Positions 8,775 through 18,256 of a DNA stretch of 64,000 nucleotides are shown piece by piece. Below the pieces are notes generated by a model. It was not told the DNA's origin. It did not search any database and worked only from the letters and a program-made list of their open reading frames with translations. Every line of letters begins with the position of its first letter. Positions within the stretch are counted from its first letter, which is position 1. Position numbers and translations under genes: made by a program. The DNA comes from JAJDXO01 sp965221855 (GTDB taxonomy: Bacteria > Pseudomonadota > Alphaproteobacteria > Rhodospirillales > UBA2165): the NCBI GenBank assembly GCA_965221855.1, contig CBDCSV010000008.1:124001-188000 (forward strand). The letters run 5' to 3'.

Positions 8775-10133
8775 CTACCGATCGTCGCCGGCGTAGGGGT
8801 TCTTGCCCTGACGCACCATCAGGCGGATGGGTACGCCGGGAATGTCGAACTGGTCCCGCAGCCCGTTGACCAGGTAGCGGCGGTAGGCGTCGGTGATTCC
8901 CTTGGCGCGGGACGCGAAGATGACGAAGGTCGGCGGGCGGGTCTTGGCCTGGGTCATGTATCGGATGCGCAGCCGCCGGCCGCCGGTCACCGGCGGCGGG
9001 TGGCGTTCCAGCACATCCTCCAGCCAGCGGTTCAACGGGCCCGTCGGCACCCGGCGGTTCCAGGACCGGTAGGTTTCCAGCAGAGCGGGGAGCAGGTGCT
9101 CGAGGCCCCGGCCGGTCTTGGCGGAGAGCGTTACGACCCGAATCCCCTTGGCCTGGGGGATCGAGTTGTCGATCCGCCACTGCAGATCCTCGAGAGCCTC
9201 GCGTTTTTCCTTCACCAGGTCCCATTTGTTGACGGCGATGACCAATGCACGGCCCTCGTCGATCACCTGCCGGGCAATGGTGAGGTCCTGCTTTTCCAGC
9301 AGGTTTTCGCCGTCGAGAACCAGCACCACCACCTCGGCGAACTGGATCGCCCGAAACGAGTCCCGGCTCGACAGGTTCTCGAGCTTTTCGGTGACCTTTG
9401 CGCGCCGCCGGAGCCCGGCGGTATCGATCAGCCGGATGGCCTGCCCGTCATATTCCCAATCGATGGAGATCGCATCCCGGGTGATCCCCGCTTCGGGCCC
9501 GGTCAGCAGCCGGTCATCACCGATCAAGCGGTTCGCCAGTGTCGACTTGCCGACGTTGGGACGCCCGACGATGGCCAGTTGCAGGGGACCGGCGCGTTCG
9601 GCGCCGTCATCCGCGTCTTCTTCCGCCGGCGGTTCCGGCGCCTCGTCGAACGGCGCGAGCGCGGCATAGAGTTCCGCCATGCCGTCTCCATGCTCGGCTG
9701 AAACCGGCACCGGCTCGCCCAGGCCCAGGGAAAAGGCTTCGTAATAGCCGGCCTCGCCGGCGCGTCCTTCGCACTTGTTGGCCACCAGGACCACCGGCGT
9801 GCCTTTCGCCCTGAGCCAGCCGGCGAAATGCTCGTCGAGGGGGGTGATCCCGGCCCGGGAATCGGTCAGCAGCAGCGCCACGTCGGCATCATCGACGGCC
9901 CGTTCGGTCTGGGCGCGCATCCGCGCTTCCAGCGACCCTTCCGCCGCCTCTTCCAATCCGGCCGTATCGATCAGATGCAGTGACAGCCCGGCCAGTTCAC
10001 CATCGCCTTCGCGGCGGTCGCGCGTGACGCCCGGCTGATCGTCGACCAACGCCAGCTTCCTGCCGGCCAGGCGGTTGAACAGGGTGGATTTGCCGACATT
10101 GGGCCGCCCGACGATGGCAACGGAAAGCGCCAT
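8775..10133 (-). CDS. der: ribosome biogenesis GTPase Der (EngA)
   Basis: 452 aa, the double-GTPase needed for 50S subunit maturation. Two G domains each show a G1 loop GRPNVGKST (residues 9-17 and about 185-193), a G3 DTAG and an NKxD motif (NKCEG in the first, NKWDLV in the second), followed by the C-terminal KH-like domain ending near GKNPYAGDDR. A short acidic linker rich in Asp/Glu separates the domains. It is last of the yfgM-bamB-der run, a gene order also seen in E. coli, and starts 9 bp after bamB ends. Confidence 0.95.
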   Translation of the reverse strand: MALSVAIVGRPNVGKSTLFNRLAGRKLALVDDQPGVTRDRREGDGELAGLSLHLIDTAGLEEAAEGSLEARMRAQTERAVDDADVALLLTDSRAGITPLDEHFAGWLRAKGTPVVLVANKCEGRAGEAGYYEAFSLGLGEPVPVSAEHGDGMAELYAALAPFDEAPEPPAEEDADDGAERAGPLQLAIVGRPNVGKSTLANRLIGDDRLLTGPEAGITRDAISIDWEYDGQAIRLIDTAGLRRRAKVTEKLENLSSRDSFRAIQFAEVVVLVLDGENLLEKQDLTIARQVIDEGRALVIAVNKWDLVKEKREALEDLQWRIDNSIPQAKGIRVVTLSAKTGRGLEHLLPALLETYRSWNRRVPTGPLNRWLEDVLERHPPPVTGGRRLRIRYMTQAKTRPPTFVIFASRAKGITDAYRRYLVNGLRDQFDIPGVPIRLMVRQGKNPYAGDDR

Positions 10134-10142
10134 CTTCCGCCC

Positions 10143-11477
10143 CTATCGGTAGGCGACGAGATCGCCGTCGTCCGAGAGGAAGTAGATGGTATCGTTGGCC
10201 ACGATCGGCGGGACGCTCACCTTGTCGGGCATCTCTTCAACGCCCAGAATTTTGCCGGTATAGGGTGAAACGGAGATCGCCTCGCCGGTCGAGCCGGCGA
10301 CGATCAACCGGTCACTGACCAGGATCGGCGCGGTCCAGTTGATACGGCCCTCGCGATCCTCCGGGTCCTCCCAAAGGGGAAGGGCGGTGACCCAGTGAAT
10401 TCGGCCGTCCCGGCGGCCGACGGCGGCCAGCTCCGCATTCGACGAAAGAACAAACACGAAGTCGCCGGCCACCCAGGGGCTTTCCACCGAGGCAATTTCA
10501 CGTTCCCAAATCCGCCGGCCGGAACGCAGGTCCACGGCAACCATCAGGCCGCTATTGGAAATGGCGAGGACGATTCCGCGATCGATCACCGGACGGCCGC
10601 GGATAGCGCCAAGGGTCGCGATGGAGCTTGCCCGGCGCGCCACGGTGAGGGAGTCGGACCACAGTTCGCGTCCGTTCTCGACCCGAAACGCGACCAATTC
10701 ACCGGAGGAAAACGCAGCGACCACGACACCCGATTCGACCGCCGGGCTGGCCGCTCCCAGCAGGTTGGTGGTCTCTTCGATCGCGCTGTAGGACCACAGG
10801 GTTTCCCCGGTCACCGCATTGAGCGCCAGTAGCTGATTGGTCAAGGTGACGACAAATACTCGATTGCCCCGCGCCGTCGGTGCGGCCCGCATGGGCTCAC
10901 CAATGTTCCGGCGCCACTGAACCTGTCCGCTGGCCGCATCAAGGGCGAGTACTTCGGCGAATCCCGTGGTGACGAACACCCGGCCGCCGTCAAAGGCGAG
11001 GCCGCCGCCGATGTGGTCTTCGCCTTTTTCCTCCTCGGGCGTCAGTTCCACCGACCACTGGCGTTGGCCCGATTGCGCATCGAAAGCCGAGACCTTGGTC
11101 TCCGCATCCATGGCGTAAAGCCTCCCGTTTGCCAGGATCGGCTGAGTATTGAGACGTTTCTCATCGTTCGATCCGGCGCCGACCGAGGTCGTCCAGGCGC
11201 GGGAAATGCCGTCCCCAACCTTGATGTGGTGCATCGCATGGTTGGGGTACCCGCCGGCCTGGGGCCATTCGGGGTTCGACGTGGGGGCAGGCAGGAGAAT
11301 TTCCGTCGGCGATTCCTGCTCGTCCGGCTTTAGCGAGGTCTGCTCGACCAGGATGGCGATGCGTTCACCGGGCAACGTATCCTCGGGCTTGTCGCCAAAA
11401 ATGTCGAACGCCGAACACGCGGCCAAGCCGAAAGCGGCGGCGGCGAGGAATGCCGATTTTGATAAGGATGAAATCAT
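10143..11477 (-). CDS. bamB: outer membrane assembly lipoprotein BamB-like (PQQ-like beta-propeller)
   Basis: 444 aa. The N-terminus is a lipoprotein signal peptide with lipobox GLAACS (lipidated Cys21). The remainder is an eight-bladed PQQ-like propeller with repeated blades such as LYAMDAETKVSAFDAQSGQ, VLALDAASGQVQW and LLALNAVTGETLW. In E. coli BamB is a periplasmic-side scaffold of the BAM complex that folds outer-membrane proteins. The position between a YfgM-like gene and der is the same as in E. coli and supports the name. It starts 14 bp after the YfgM-like gene ends. Confidence 0.88.
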   Translation of the reverse strand: MISSLSKSAFLAAAAFGLAACSAFDIFGDKPEDTLPGERIAILVEQTSLKPDEQESPTEILLPAPTSNPEWPQAGGYPNHAMHHIKVGDGISRAWTTSVGAGSNDEKRLNTQPILANGRLYAMDAETKVSAFDAQSGQRQWSVELTPEEEKGEDHIGGGLAFDGGRVFVTTGFAEVLALDAASGQVQWRRNIGEPMRAAPTARGNRVFVVTLTNQLLALNAVTGETLWSYSAIEETTNLLGAASPAVESGVVVAAFSSGELVAFRVENGRELWSDSLTVARRASSIATLGAIRGRPVIDRGIVLAISNSGLMVAVDLRSGRRIWEREIASVESPWVAGDFVFVLSSNAELAAVGRRDGRIHWVTALPLWEDPEDREGRINWTAPILVSDRLIVAGSTGEAISVSPYTGKILGVEEMPDKVSVPPIVANDTIYFLSDDGDLVAYR

Positions 11478-11491
11478 CGACCCGGTATCGA

Positions 11492-12166
11492 CTAGCTGCC
11501 CGCGGTTCCGAGCATAGCAAGCTTTTCGGCGGCGCGCCCGCGAATCCCGGGTGGCGCCGTCACGTCGTCGGCCAGTTCCTGAAAAAGCTGCCGCGCCTTG
11601 GCCGAACCGCCCTGCCGTTCGAGCAGCCAGGCGGTCAGTTCCTTGGCGCTGTGGCGCCAGGGGCTGCCGCCCGCCATGAGCGGCTGCAGGCGGCCGGTCA
11701 ATTGCTGGGGGTTGCCTCTGTCGAGATCCTGAATGGTGCCGAGAATCACTGCCATATTGCGGAATATCTCATCGACCCCGGTATCGTCGGCGATGGCGAA
11801 ATAGGCCGCCGCCGCCGTCGCCTTGTCCCCCCGCTGGGCGATCAATGAGGCCTGATTGAGCCGGGCGAGAACCGCGTATCCGGCGGTACCCTCGGTCGCA
11901 AGCCGGCCGAGAATTTCCTGGGCCCGCGCCGCATCTTCACTTTGTATGGCCTGCAGCGCGCCGGCAAATTGAAGGCTATCCGCCGTCCTGCGGTTCAAGT
12001 CCCAGGCCTGCCAGGCCTGATAGCCGCCCACGGCTGCAACCAGCAAAACCGCGGCTCCGATCGCATACTTGCCGTACTGCTTCCAGAGCTTGGAGAACTG
12101 CTCTTGGCGCAGTTCCTCATCAACTTCTTTGAATAGGATGTCCTGTTCCGGATCTCTGTCCGCCAT
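11492..12166 (-). CDS. YfgM-like membrane-anchored TPR protein
   Basis: 224 aa. A short cytoplasmic N-terminus rich in charged residues is followed by one membrane helix (YAIGAAVLLVAAVGGYQAW, about residues 33-52) and then a periplasmic helical-repeat domain, the tetratricopeptide repeat-like YfgM/DUF2133 family. YfgM in E. coli associates with the SecYEG-PpiD periplasmic chaperone network. The gene leads the yfgM-bamB-der operon, which agrees with envelope biogenesis. About 150 bp separate it from the SDR gene upstream. Confidence 0.8.
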   Translation of the reverse strand: MADRDPEQDILFKEVDEELRQEQFSKLWKQYGKYAIGAAVLLVAAVGGYQAWQAWDLNRRTADSLQFAGALQAIQSEDAARAQEILGRLATEGTAGYAVLARLNQASLIAQRGDKATAAAAYFAIADDTGVDEIFRNMAVILGTIQDLDRGNPQQLTGRLQPLMAGGSPWRHSAKELTAWLLERQGGSAKARQLFQELADDVTAPPGIRGRAAEKLAMLGTAGS

Positions 12167-12318
12167 GGGCCCGTTAACCGCCGCTGAACGCCATTAAACG
12201 ATTGAAATTACTTGCAAAGGGCTGTCCGCCCAGAAGGGGCCGTAATGTAGCCCGCGGACCGGCCGAAGGCAAATAAACTGGATGGTTCCCGACAGGGGTT
12301 TGGTTTGGCCCCATTCCT
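12167..12318. other. intergenic region upstream of the yfgM-bamB-der operon
   Basis: This 152-bp gap lies between the stop of the SDR gene and the start of the YfgM-like gene, both on the minus strand, and probably holds the operon promoter. I see no clear motif or RNA. Confidence 0.35.
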
Positions 12319-13110
12319 TCATTTCGTGCCTTTCTCCTCCGCCGCGAGCAGGGCGTGAACGTCGACGATCTCACCGTTCCGCGTGCAGGCGGCGTCGACG
12401 AGTTCGACGAAGTACTTGGTAATCCTCTCCGGGGTCTTGACGGTCTCCGGGTCTTCGCCGGGAAAGGCCTTGCTGCGCATGGCGGTCCGGGTCCTGCCGG
12501 GGTTGAGCAGGTTGATCCGGACATTGGTATTCTTCAGCTCGTCCGCCCAGGTCAGGACCATCGTCTCGAGGGCCGCCTTGCTGGCCCCATAGGCGGAAAA
12601 AAAGGCCCCGGGGAGATGACCGGCCGTCGAGGTTACGAATATGGCGCGGCCCGCGTCCGACATCCTCAGAAGCGGCTCGAAACTTCGAATGAGCCGCCAA
12701 TTGACCGTCACATTGACGGCGAACACTTCGTCCCATTCCCGCGGGTCCGCGTGGGCCAACGGCCCCAGCGTGCCGAGGACGCCGGCATTGCCGACAAGGA
12801 TGTCGAGCCGCTTGAAACGCTCGAAGACGGCGGCCCCCATCCGGTCGATGGCGCCGTAGTCGGTGAGGTCGGCGGGCGAAAGCGTGGATTGGCCGCCGGC
12901 GGCGCGGATTTCATCGTCGAGGTCTTCAAGGGCGCCCTGGGTCCGGGCGGTGAGGATGAGGTGCGCGCCTTCGGCGGCGAAATGACGGGCGACCGCCCGG
13001 CCGATCCCGCGGGACGCGCCGGTTATCAACGCGATCCGGCCGGCCAGACGACCGTCGGGGTTGATGGTCAAGGGTCGGGAGACGGATGCCGGCGTCGTGT
13101 CGGCCATCAT
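12319..13110 (-). CDS. short-chain dehydrogenase/reductase (SDR)
   Basis: 263 aa. The NAD(P)-binding loop is GASRGIG (residues 31-37) within RIALITGASRGIGRAV. The NAG motif appears as VGNAGVLG, and the catalytic Tyr-x3-Lys as YGASK preceded by a Ser-rich VTSTAG strand. This is a classical SDR of YciK-like type whose substrate cannot be told. The ATG overlaps the purF stop by 4 bp (ATGA), so it is translationally coupled to purF. Confidence 0.85.
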   Translation of the reverse strand: MMADTTPASVSRPLTINPDGRLAGRIALITGASRGIGRAVARHFAAEGAHLILTARTQGALEDLDDEIRAAGGQSTLSPADLTDYGAIDRMGAAVFERFKRLDILVGNAGVLGTLGPLAHADPREWDEVFAVNVTVNWRLIRSFEPLLRMSDAGRAIFVTSTAGHLPGAFFSAYGASKAALETMVLTWADELKNTNVRINLLNPGRTRTAMRSKAFPGEDPETVKTPERITKYFVELVDAACTRNGEIVDVHALLAAEEKGTK

Positions 13111-14564
13111 TCCTGTTCGGTCAGCAAGGACAATTGCGCCGGCATCGGGCCGCCGTCCCGGTCCGTGAGCGGGATGGGGTAATCACCGGAGAAACAGGCA
13201 TCGCAAAACTGCGGCGTATCTTTCCGGCCGGTCTCGCCGAACGCCCGGTATAGCCCGTCGATGGAGATAAACAACAGGCTGTCGGCGCCGATGTGCCTGG
13301 CCATGGCCTCAATGTCGTACTGCGCGGCCAGCAACTCCTCTTGTTCGGGCGTGTCGATACCGTAGAAGCAGGAGTGGCTGGTCGGCGGGCTCGAAATCCG
13401 CATGTGAACTTCCCTGGCGCCGGCGCCCCGCACCATGGCGACGATCTTCTCCGAGGTTGTGCCGCGGACGATGGAATCGTCGACCAATACCACCCGCTTG
13501 TCCTTGAGATGACCGGCATTGGCATTGTGCTTGAGCCGCACGCCGAGGTGGCGGATCTGTTGGGTCGGTTCGATGAAGGTCCGGCCGACGTAGTGATTGC
13601 GGATAATCCCCAGATCGAACGGGATGCCGGCCTGCTGGGCGTAGCCGATTGCCGCGGGTACGCCGGAATCCGGCACCGGCACGACGACATCCGCCTCGAC
13701 GCTGGTCTCGCGGGCCAACTCGGCGCCGATTTCCTTGCGGATTTCATAGACATTGCGGCTCTCGACCGTGCTGTCGGGCCGCGCGAAGTAAATATATTCG
13801 AAAATGCAAAGCCGCTGGGGCGTCTTGGAGAACGGCTTGACGCTGCGAATGCCGTCGCCGTCGATGACGACGATTTCGCCCGGGTCCACGTCGCGCACGA
13901 ATTCGGCGCCGATGATGTCGAGGGCGCAGGTCTCCGAGCACAATACGTAGGAACCCTCCAACCGGCCCAGAACCAATGGCCGTACCCCCATGGGGTCGCG
14001 GACGCCGATCAGGGCGTTGTTGGTAAGCGCCACCAGCGAGTAGGCGCCCTCGACCTGGCGCAGCGCGTCGATCATCCGGTCGACAACCGTCGAATAGCCG
14101 CTGATGGCGATCAGGTGAACGATGATCTCGGTGTCGGTGGTGGATTGGAAGATGCAGCCGCGCTCGACCAGGGCCCGGCGGAGGGAATACGCATTGGTCA
14201 AATTGCCGTTGTGGCCGATGGCGAGGCCGCCGAACTCGAAGTCGGCGAACAGGGGCTGAATGTTGCGCGCCACCGTCTCGCCGGCGGTCGAGTACCGGTT
14301 ATGGCCGATCGCCATGCTGCCCTGAAGGCGCCCGATGACCTCTTCGGAGCTGAAATTGTCGCCGACCAGACCGGCCGAGCGGTGAGAGTGGAAGTGGACC
14401 CCGTCGGCGCTGACGATGCCGGCGGCTTCCTGCCCCCGATGTTGCAGCGCATGGAGGCCGAGCACGGTGTGGGCCGCCGCGTCCTCATGACCGAAAATGC
14501 CGAAGACTCCGCACTCGTCGTGGAAGTGATCGTCGTCCGGCTGAATTGGCGATAACTCTCGCAT
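13107..14564 (-). CDS. purF: amidophosphoribosyltransferase
   Basis: 485 aa, catalysing the first committed step of purine synthesis, PRPP plus glutamine to phosphoribosylamine. The N-terminal Ntn glutaminase follows a short propeptide; the nucleophile is Cys18 in DECGVFGIFG. The PRTase domain carries the PRPP loop VVLVDDSIVRGTT. The cluster-type propeptide and length fit the Bacillus/alphaproteobacterial class. It lies 6 bp after cvpA, an arrangement also found as cvpA-purF in E. coli. Confidence 0.95.
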   Translation of the reverse strand: MRELSPIQPDDDHFHDECGVFGIFGHEDAAAHTVLGLHALQHRGQEAAGIVSADGVHFHSHRSAGLVGDNFSSEEVIGRLQGSMAIGHNRYSTAGETVARNIQPLFADFEFGGLAIGHNGNLTNAYSLRRALVERGCIFQSTTDTEIIVHLIAISGYSTVVDRMIDALRQVEGAYSLVALTNNALIGVRDPMGVRPLVLGRLEGSYVLCSETCALDIIGAEFVRDVDPGEIVVIDGDGIRSVKPFSKTPQRLCIFEYIYFARPDSTVESRNVYEIRKEIGAELARETSVEADVVVPVPDSGVPAAIGYAQQAGIPFDLGIIRNHYVGRTFIEPTQQIRHLGVRLKHNANAGHLKDKRVVLVDDSIVRGTTSEKIVAMVRGAGAREVHMRISSPPTSHSCFYGIDTPEQEELLAAQYDIEAMARHIGADSLLFISIDGLYRAFGETGRKDTPQFCDACFSGDYPIPLTDRDGGPMPAQLSLLTEQE

Positions 14565-14570
14565 GTTCCC

Positions 14571-15239
14571 CTATTGAAGTCCTTGAATGGTTCGTTCGAG
14601 CGCGCGGCGCTCCTTACTATCATATCCCGGCCGGTCTTCGCGCCCGGATTCTGCGGGGGTGGGCTGCACCAGCCGATCGTAGGTTTCCTTGAGTTGGATG
14701 GCATCCTTGGTCTTCCGGCTCGCTTCCCCGGCTGATTTCTTGAACAGCCCGAGCTTCTCCGGCACCGCCTTCTTCAAGACTTCCGCGCCGCTTTGGATCA
14801 GCGGCAGGGATCTGGCCTCGTTGGCCCAGGCGGGCCGCTGATCCTTGGGGAGCAGGGTATCGGCCAGGATGCTGCCGCACATCAGAATGAGCGCCGAGGT
14901 GGCGAGCCCGGCAAGCAGGCCCAGGGACCGGTCCAGCGAGTTCAGCCGGCTGCCCCGCACCCAACCGCCGATGGCGGAACTGATCAGGGACAGGACGACG
15001 AGGGTGACCAGAAAGATCACCACGCCCGTCGTCAGGTCGGCGATCCACACGGTCTCGATGTAGTTGCGGGCCAGCGGCCGGGCCTCCGGAAATCCAAACA
15101 AGGTCGCCACACCGGCGCCGATCCAGGAGAGAACGACCAGGCCGCCCCGGACGAAGCCAAGCGCAAGGCCGATGAGCGCGCCGATGAGCATCAGCGCGAT
15201 GACCCCGAGATCGAGGATATTGACCGGCAAACTATCCAT
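14571..15239 (-). CDS. cvpA: CvpA family membrane protein
   Basis: 222 aa from MDSLPVNILDLGVIAL. The ATG at 15239 overlaps the radA stop (ATGGATAG), so I prefer it to the upstream in-frame start at 15281. About four membrane segments occur in the first 130 residues (ILDLGVIALMLIGALIGLAL, VVLSWIGAGVATLF, TGVVIFLVTLVVLSLI, LGLLAGLATSALILMCG). A charged cytoplasmic tail follows. In E. coli CvpA is needed for colicin V production and envelope tolerance; its molecular role is unclear. It sits directly before purF as in other proteobacteria. Confidence 0.88.
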   Translation of the reverse strand: MDSLPVNILDLGVIALMLIGALIGLALGFVRGGLVVLSWIGAGVATLFGFPEARPLARNYIETVWIADLTTGVVIFLVTLVVLSLISSAIGGWVRGSRLNSLDRSLGLLAGLATSALILMCGSILADTLLPKDQRPAWANEARSLPLIQSGAEVLKKAVPEKLGLFKKSAGEASRKTKDAIQLKETYDRLVQPTPAESGREDRPGYDSKERRALERTIQGLQ

Positions 15240-16647
15240 TGGCGGCGCGCTCCACCGGACGCGGACCCGCGGGCTCCGCATCCCGCAGCCAGCCGATCAG
15301 CCGATCCAGATGGTCGACGGAAAGAAGACCGAGGCCGCTTGCCGTTTTGGACTTCCTGCCCCGGCGCCGGGCGGGAACCACGGCGCGGGAAAATCCCAGT
15401 TTGGCGGCTTCCCGCAACCGCACGTCGGCTTGACCCACCTGCCGGATTTCGCCCGAGAGGCCGACCTCGCCGAAGACAACCGTGTCCGCCGGGACGGGCT
15501 TGCCGGTGAGTGACGAGACCAGGGCGGCGGCAACCGCCAGATCCGCGGCCGGTTCCGAAACCCGGAGACCGCCGGCGACATTCAGGAAAACGTCCTGGCC
15601 GCCGATGGCGACGCCGGACCGTGATTCGAGGACGGCCAGGAGCATGGAAAGGCGGCTGCTGTCCCATCCGACCACCGCGCGGCGCGGCGTGCCGTAGGAT
15701 GCGGGTGCGGTCAGGGCCTGAATTTCAACCAGCACGGGCCGGGTTCCCTCGATTCCGGCGAATACGGCCGCACCGCTGACACCGTCTTCGCGGTCGCCGA
15801 GGAAGAGGGCCGACGGGTTGGGCACTTCGGCGAGGCCGCCGTCGGTCATTTCGAAGACGCCGATTTCGGCCGCGGGTCCGAACCGGTTCTTCACCGCCCG
15901 GAGGATGCGGAACTGATGGCCGCGTTCGCCCTCGAAATAGAGCACCGTATCGACCATGTGCTCGAGCACCTTTGGCCCGGCGATCAATCCTTCCTTGGTG
16001 ACGTGGCCCACCAAAATCAGCGTGAATCCCCGCTTCTTGGCGAGGCGGATCAACTCTTGGGCCGAGGTGCGGACCTGGGAAACGGTGCCCGGAGCCGAAT
16101 CGAGGTTGTCGAGGTAGAGGGTCTGGATGGAATCGATGACCACGACCCGCGCCGCGGACGGACCGTCGAGCGAGGCGGCGATATCGCGGACGTTGGTCGC
16201 GGCCGCCAGTTCCACGGGGGCATCGGCAAGGCCGAGACGCTCGGCCCGCAACCGCACCTGATCGATGGCCTCTTCGCCGGACACGTAGACACAGCCTGCG
16301 GTGCCCGCCTTGGCGAGTTCGGCGCACACCTGCAGGAGGATGGTTGATTTGCCGATCCCCGGATCGCCGCCGACCAGCAGCGCCGAGCCCGGCACCAGTC
16401 CGCCTCCGCAAACCCGGTCGAACTCCGCAATTTCCGTGGCCAGCCGCGGCGCCGGCCGGGCTTCGCCCTTCAACGGGACGAACTCGATCTTGCTGCCCTT
16501 CTTTCGGCCGAGGCCCTTGGGCACATCGCCGCCGCCCGCTTCCTCGATGATCGAGTTCCAGGCGCCGCAGGCGTCGCACTTGCCCGACCACCGGGCATGG
16601 GACGCGCCGCATTCCTGACAGACGAAGGTTGATGCCGATTTCGCCAA
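15232..16647 (-). CDS. radA: DNA repair protein RadA (Sms)
   Basis: 471 aa, a RecA-like ATPase and branch-migration helicase for recombination intermediates. The N-terminal zinc finger uses Cys10, 13, 24 and 27 (CQECG, CDACG). Walker A is GGDPGIGKST, the RadA-specific KNRFGPA motif follows, and a Lon-protease-like C-terminal domain is present. Its stop overlaps the cvpA start, so the genes form one unit radA-cvpA-purF-SDR. Length and motifs are normal. Confidence 0.95.
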   Translation of the reverse strand: MAKSASTFVCQECGASHARWSGKCDACGAWNSIIEEAGGGDVPKGLGRKKGSKIEFVPLKGEARPAPRLATEIAEFDRVCGGGLVPGSALLVGGDPGIGKSTILLQVCAELAKAGTAGCVYVSGEEAIDQVRLRAERLGLADAPVELAAATNVRDIAASLDGPSAARVVVIDSIQTLYLDNLDSAPGTVSQVRTSAQELIRLAKKRGFTLILVGHVTKEGLIAGPKVLEHMVDTVLYFEGERGHQFRILRAVKNRFGPAAEIGVFEMTDGGLAEVPNPSALFLGDREDGVSGAAVFAGIEGTRPVLVEIQALTAPASYGTPRRAVVGWDSSRLSMLLAVLESRSGVAIGGQDVFLNVAGGLRVSEPAADLAVAAALVSSLTGKPVPADTVVFGEVGLSGEIRQVGQADVRLREAAKLGFSRAVVPARRRGRKSKTASGLGLLSVDHLDRLIGWLRDAEPAGPRPVERAANG

Positions 16648-16659
16648 GCCGCCGGCTCC

Positions 16660-17445
16660 TTACGCTCGCAAAGCCATCTGGATGGGCCCGTCGGTCCGGC
16701 CGTTGACGAACTGCTCGACCAGCTCGTTGTCCGAACCCGCGACTTCGTCCGCCGGGCCGTTCCAGATGATGCGGCCATTGTAGATCATTGCGATGCGATC
16801 GCCGATCTTTTGCGCGCTCGCCATGTCATGGGTGATGGACAATGCGGTCGCGCCCAATTCCTTCACGCAGGAGACGATCAACTCGTTTATGACGTCGGAC
16901 ATGATCGGATCCAGGCCGGTGGTCGGCTCGTCGAAGAAAATGATCTCCGGATCGCCGGCGATGGCGCGGGCAAGTCCGACCCGCTTCCGCATGCCGCCCG
17001 AGAGATCGGCGGGGGACAGGTGGCCGACGTTCGGGCGCAGGCCCACCTGGGCCAGTTTCCGGACGGCGATTTCGCGGGCCTCGTCCCGGCCCGTCCCGTC
17101 GCTCAGCAGCCGGAAAGCGACGTTCTCCCAGACCGGGAGGCTGTCGAACAAGGCGGCGCCCTGAAACAGCATGCCGATCTTGCGGTTCACCCGGTCGCGC
17201 TCGCCCGAGGACAGCCCGAGAACGCTCACGCCATCGATTTCCACGGAACCGGAATCCGGGGTGAGCAGACCGAGGATGCATTTCAACATCACCGATTTTC
17301 CCACACCCGATCCGCCGATCACCACCATCGACCGGCCTTCGGCGATATCCAGGTCGAGGCCGTCCAGGACCACTTTCGGGCCGAATGCCTTGTGAACCTC
17401 TTTCAGGCTGATCTTGGGCCGGGTTTCGGTCATGGTCTCGGTCAT
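16660..17445 (-). CDS. mlaF: phospholipid/intermembrane transport ABC ATP-binding protein (MlaF)
   Basis: 261 aa from MTETMTETRPKISL; a second in-frame ATG lies 12 bp further on and is equally possible. Walker A is GGSGVGKS (residues 44-51), the ABC signature is LSGGMRKRVGLARA, and Walker B is IIFFDEPTTGLDP. It energises a lipid-transport complex that maintains outer-membrane asymmetry or, in other systems, imports toluene-type compounds. The permease mlaE lies 17 bp upstream. The substrate-binding MlaD-type gene is not next to it. A longer frame reading up to 18384 overlaps mlaE and is not a gene. Confidence 0.88.
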   Translation of the reverse strand: MTETMTETRPKISLKEVHKAFGPKVVLDGLDLDIAEGRSMVVIGGSGVGKSVMLKCILGLLTPDSGSVEIDGVSVLGLSSGERDRVNRKIGMLFQGAALFDSLPVWENVAFRLLSDGTGRDEAREIAVRKLAQVGLRPNVGHLSPADLSGGMRKRVGLARAIAGDPEIIFFDEPTTGLDPIMSDVINELIVSCVKELGATALSITHDMASAQKIGDRIAMIYNGRIIWNGPADEVAGSDNELVEQFVNGRTDGPIQMALRA

Positions 17446-17462
17446 GGGCTCGGGTACCGCAT

Positions 17463-18242
17463 CTATCCGTCGGCGGCAAAGAAGATGGCGGTCAGAATAT
17501 AGTCGAAACACAGGATCAGGATCGACGCCGACACCACCGCATTGGTCGTCGCCTGGCCCACGCCCTGGGCGCCGCCTTGGGAATAGTATCCGTGGTAGCA
17601 GCCCATCAGCGTGATGATGAAGCCGAACACCGCGGCTTTCACCAGGCCGGAAATCACGTCGAAAGCGGTCAGGAAGTCCCAGGTATTCTGGAGATAGTTG
17701 GCGGCGTTGAAGCCGAGTTCGTAGACGCCGATCAGATAGCCGCCCATCACACCGATGATATCGGCGATCAGGACGAGCACCGGCAGCATGGTGACGCCGG
17801 CGATGAACCGTGGCACCACCAAATATTTGAACGGGTTGGTGGACAAGGTCGTGAGCGCATCCACCTGCTCGGTGACCCGCATGGTGCCGATTTCGGCGGC
17901 CATGGAGGCGCCCATCCGCCCCGACACCATCAAACCGGCAAGCACCGGTCCGAGTTCCCGGGTGATCGAGAGGACAACGACGTTGGCCACCGCGCCTTCG
18001 GCGTTGAACCGGGCGAAGCCGGTGAAGCTCTGCAGCGCCAGCACCATGCCCGCGAAGACGGCGGTCAGGCCGACGACCGGCAGCGAGAAATAACCGATCT
18101 CGATCATCTGGCGGAGGATGATGCGCGGATACCAGGGCGGCCGGACCATATGGCTGAGGGCGACGCCGGTGAATATGGTCAGCCGGCCGACGGAAGCCAG
18201 GAACGCGATAAAGACACGGCCGACGGGTTGAAGGAAATTCAT
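17463..18242 (-). CDS. mlaE: MlaE-family ABC transporter permease
   Basis: 259 aa, with five or six membrane helices and the family motif region around LTRELGPVLAGLMVSGRMGA (here SITRELGPVLAGLMVSGRMG). It is the membrane component of the Mla lipid transporter, paired with the ATPase just downstream. The gene sits between alr and mlaF, about 14 bp after alr, so these genes probably share a transcript. Confidence 0.9.
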   Translation of the reverse strand: MNFLQPVGRVFIAFLASVGRLTIFTGVALSHMVRPPWYPRIILRQMIEIGYFSLPVVGLTAVFAGMVLALQSFTGFARFNAEGAVANVVVLSITRELGPVLAGLMVSGRMGASMAAEIGTMRVTEQVDALTTLSTNPFKYLVVPRFIAGVTMLPVLVLIADIIGVMGGYLIGVYELGFNAANYLQNTWDFLTAFDVISGLVKAAVFGFIITLMGCYHGYYSQGGAQGVGQATTNAVVSASILILCFDYILTAIFFAADG

Positions 18243-18256
18243 CGGCGGACTTCCAC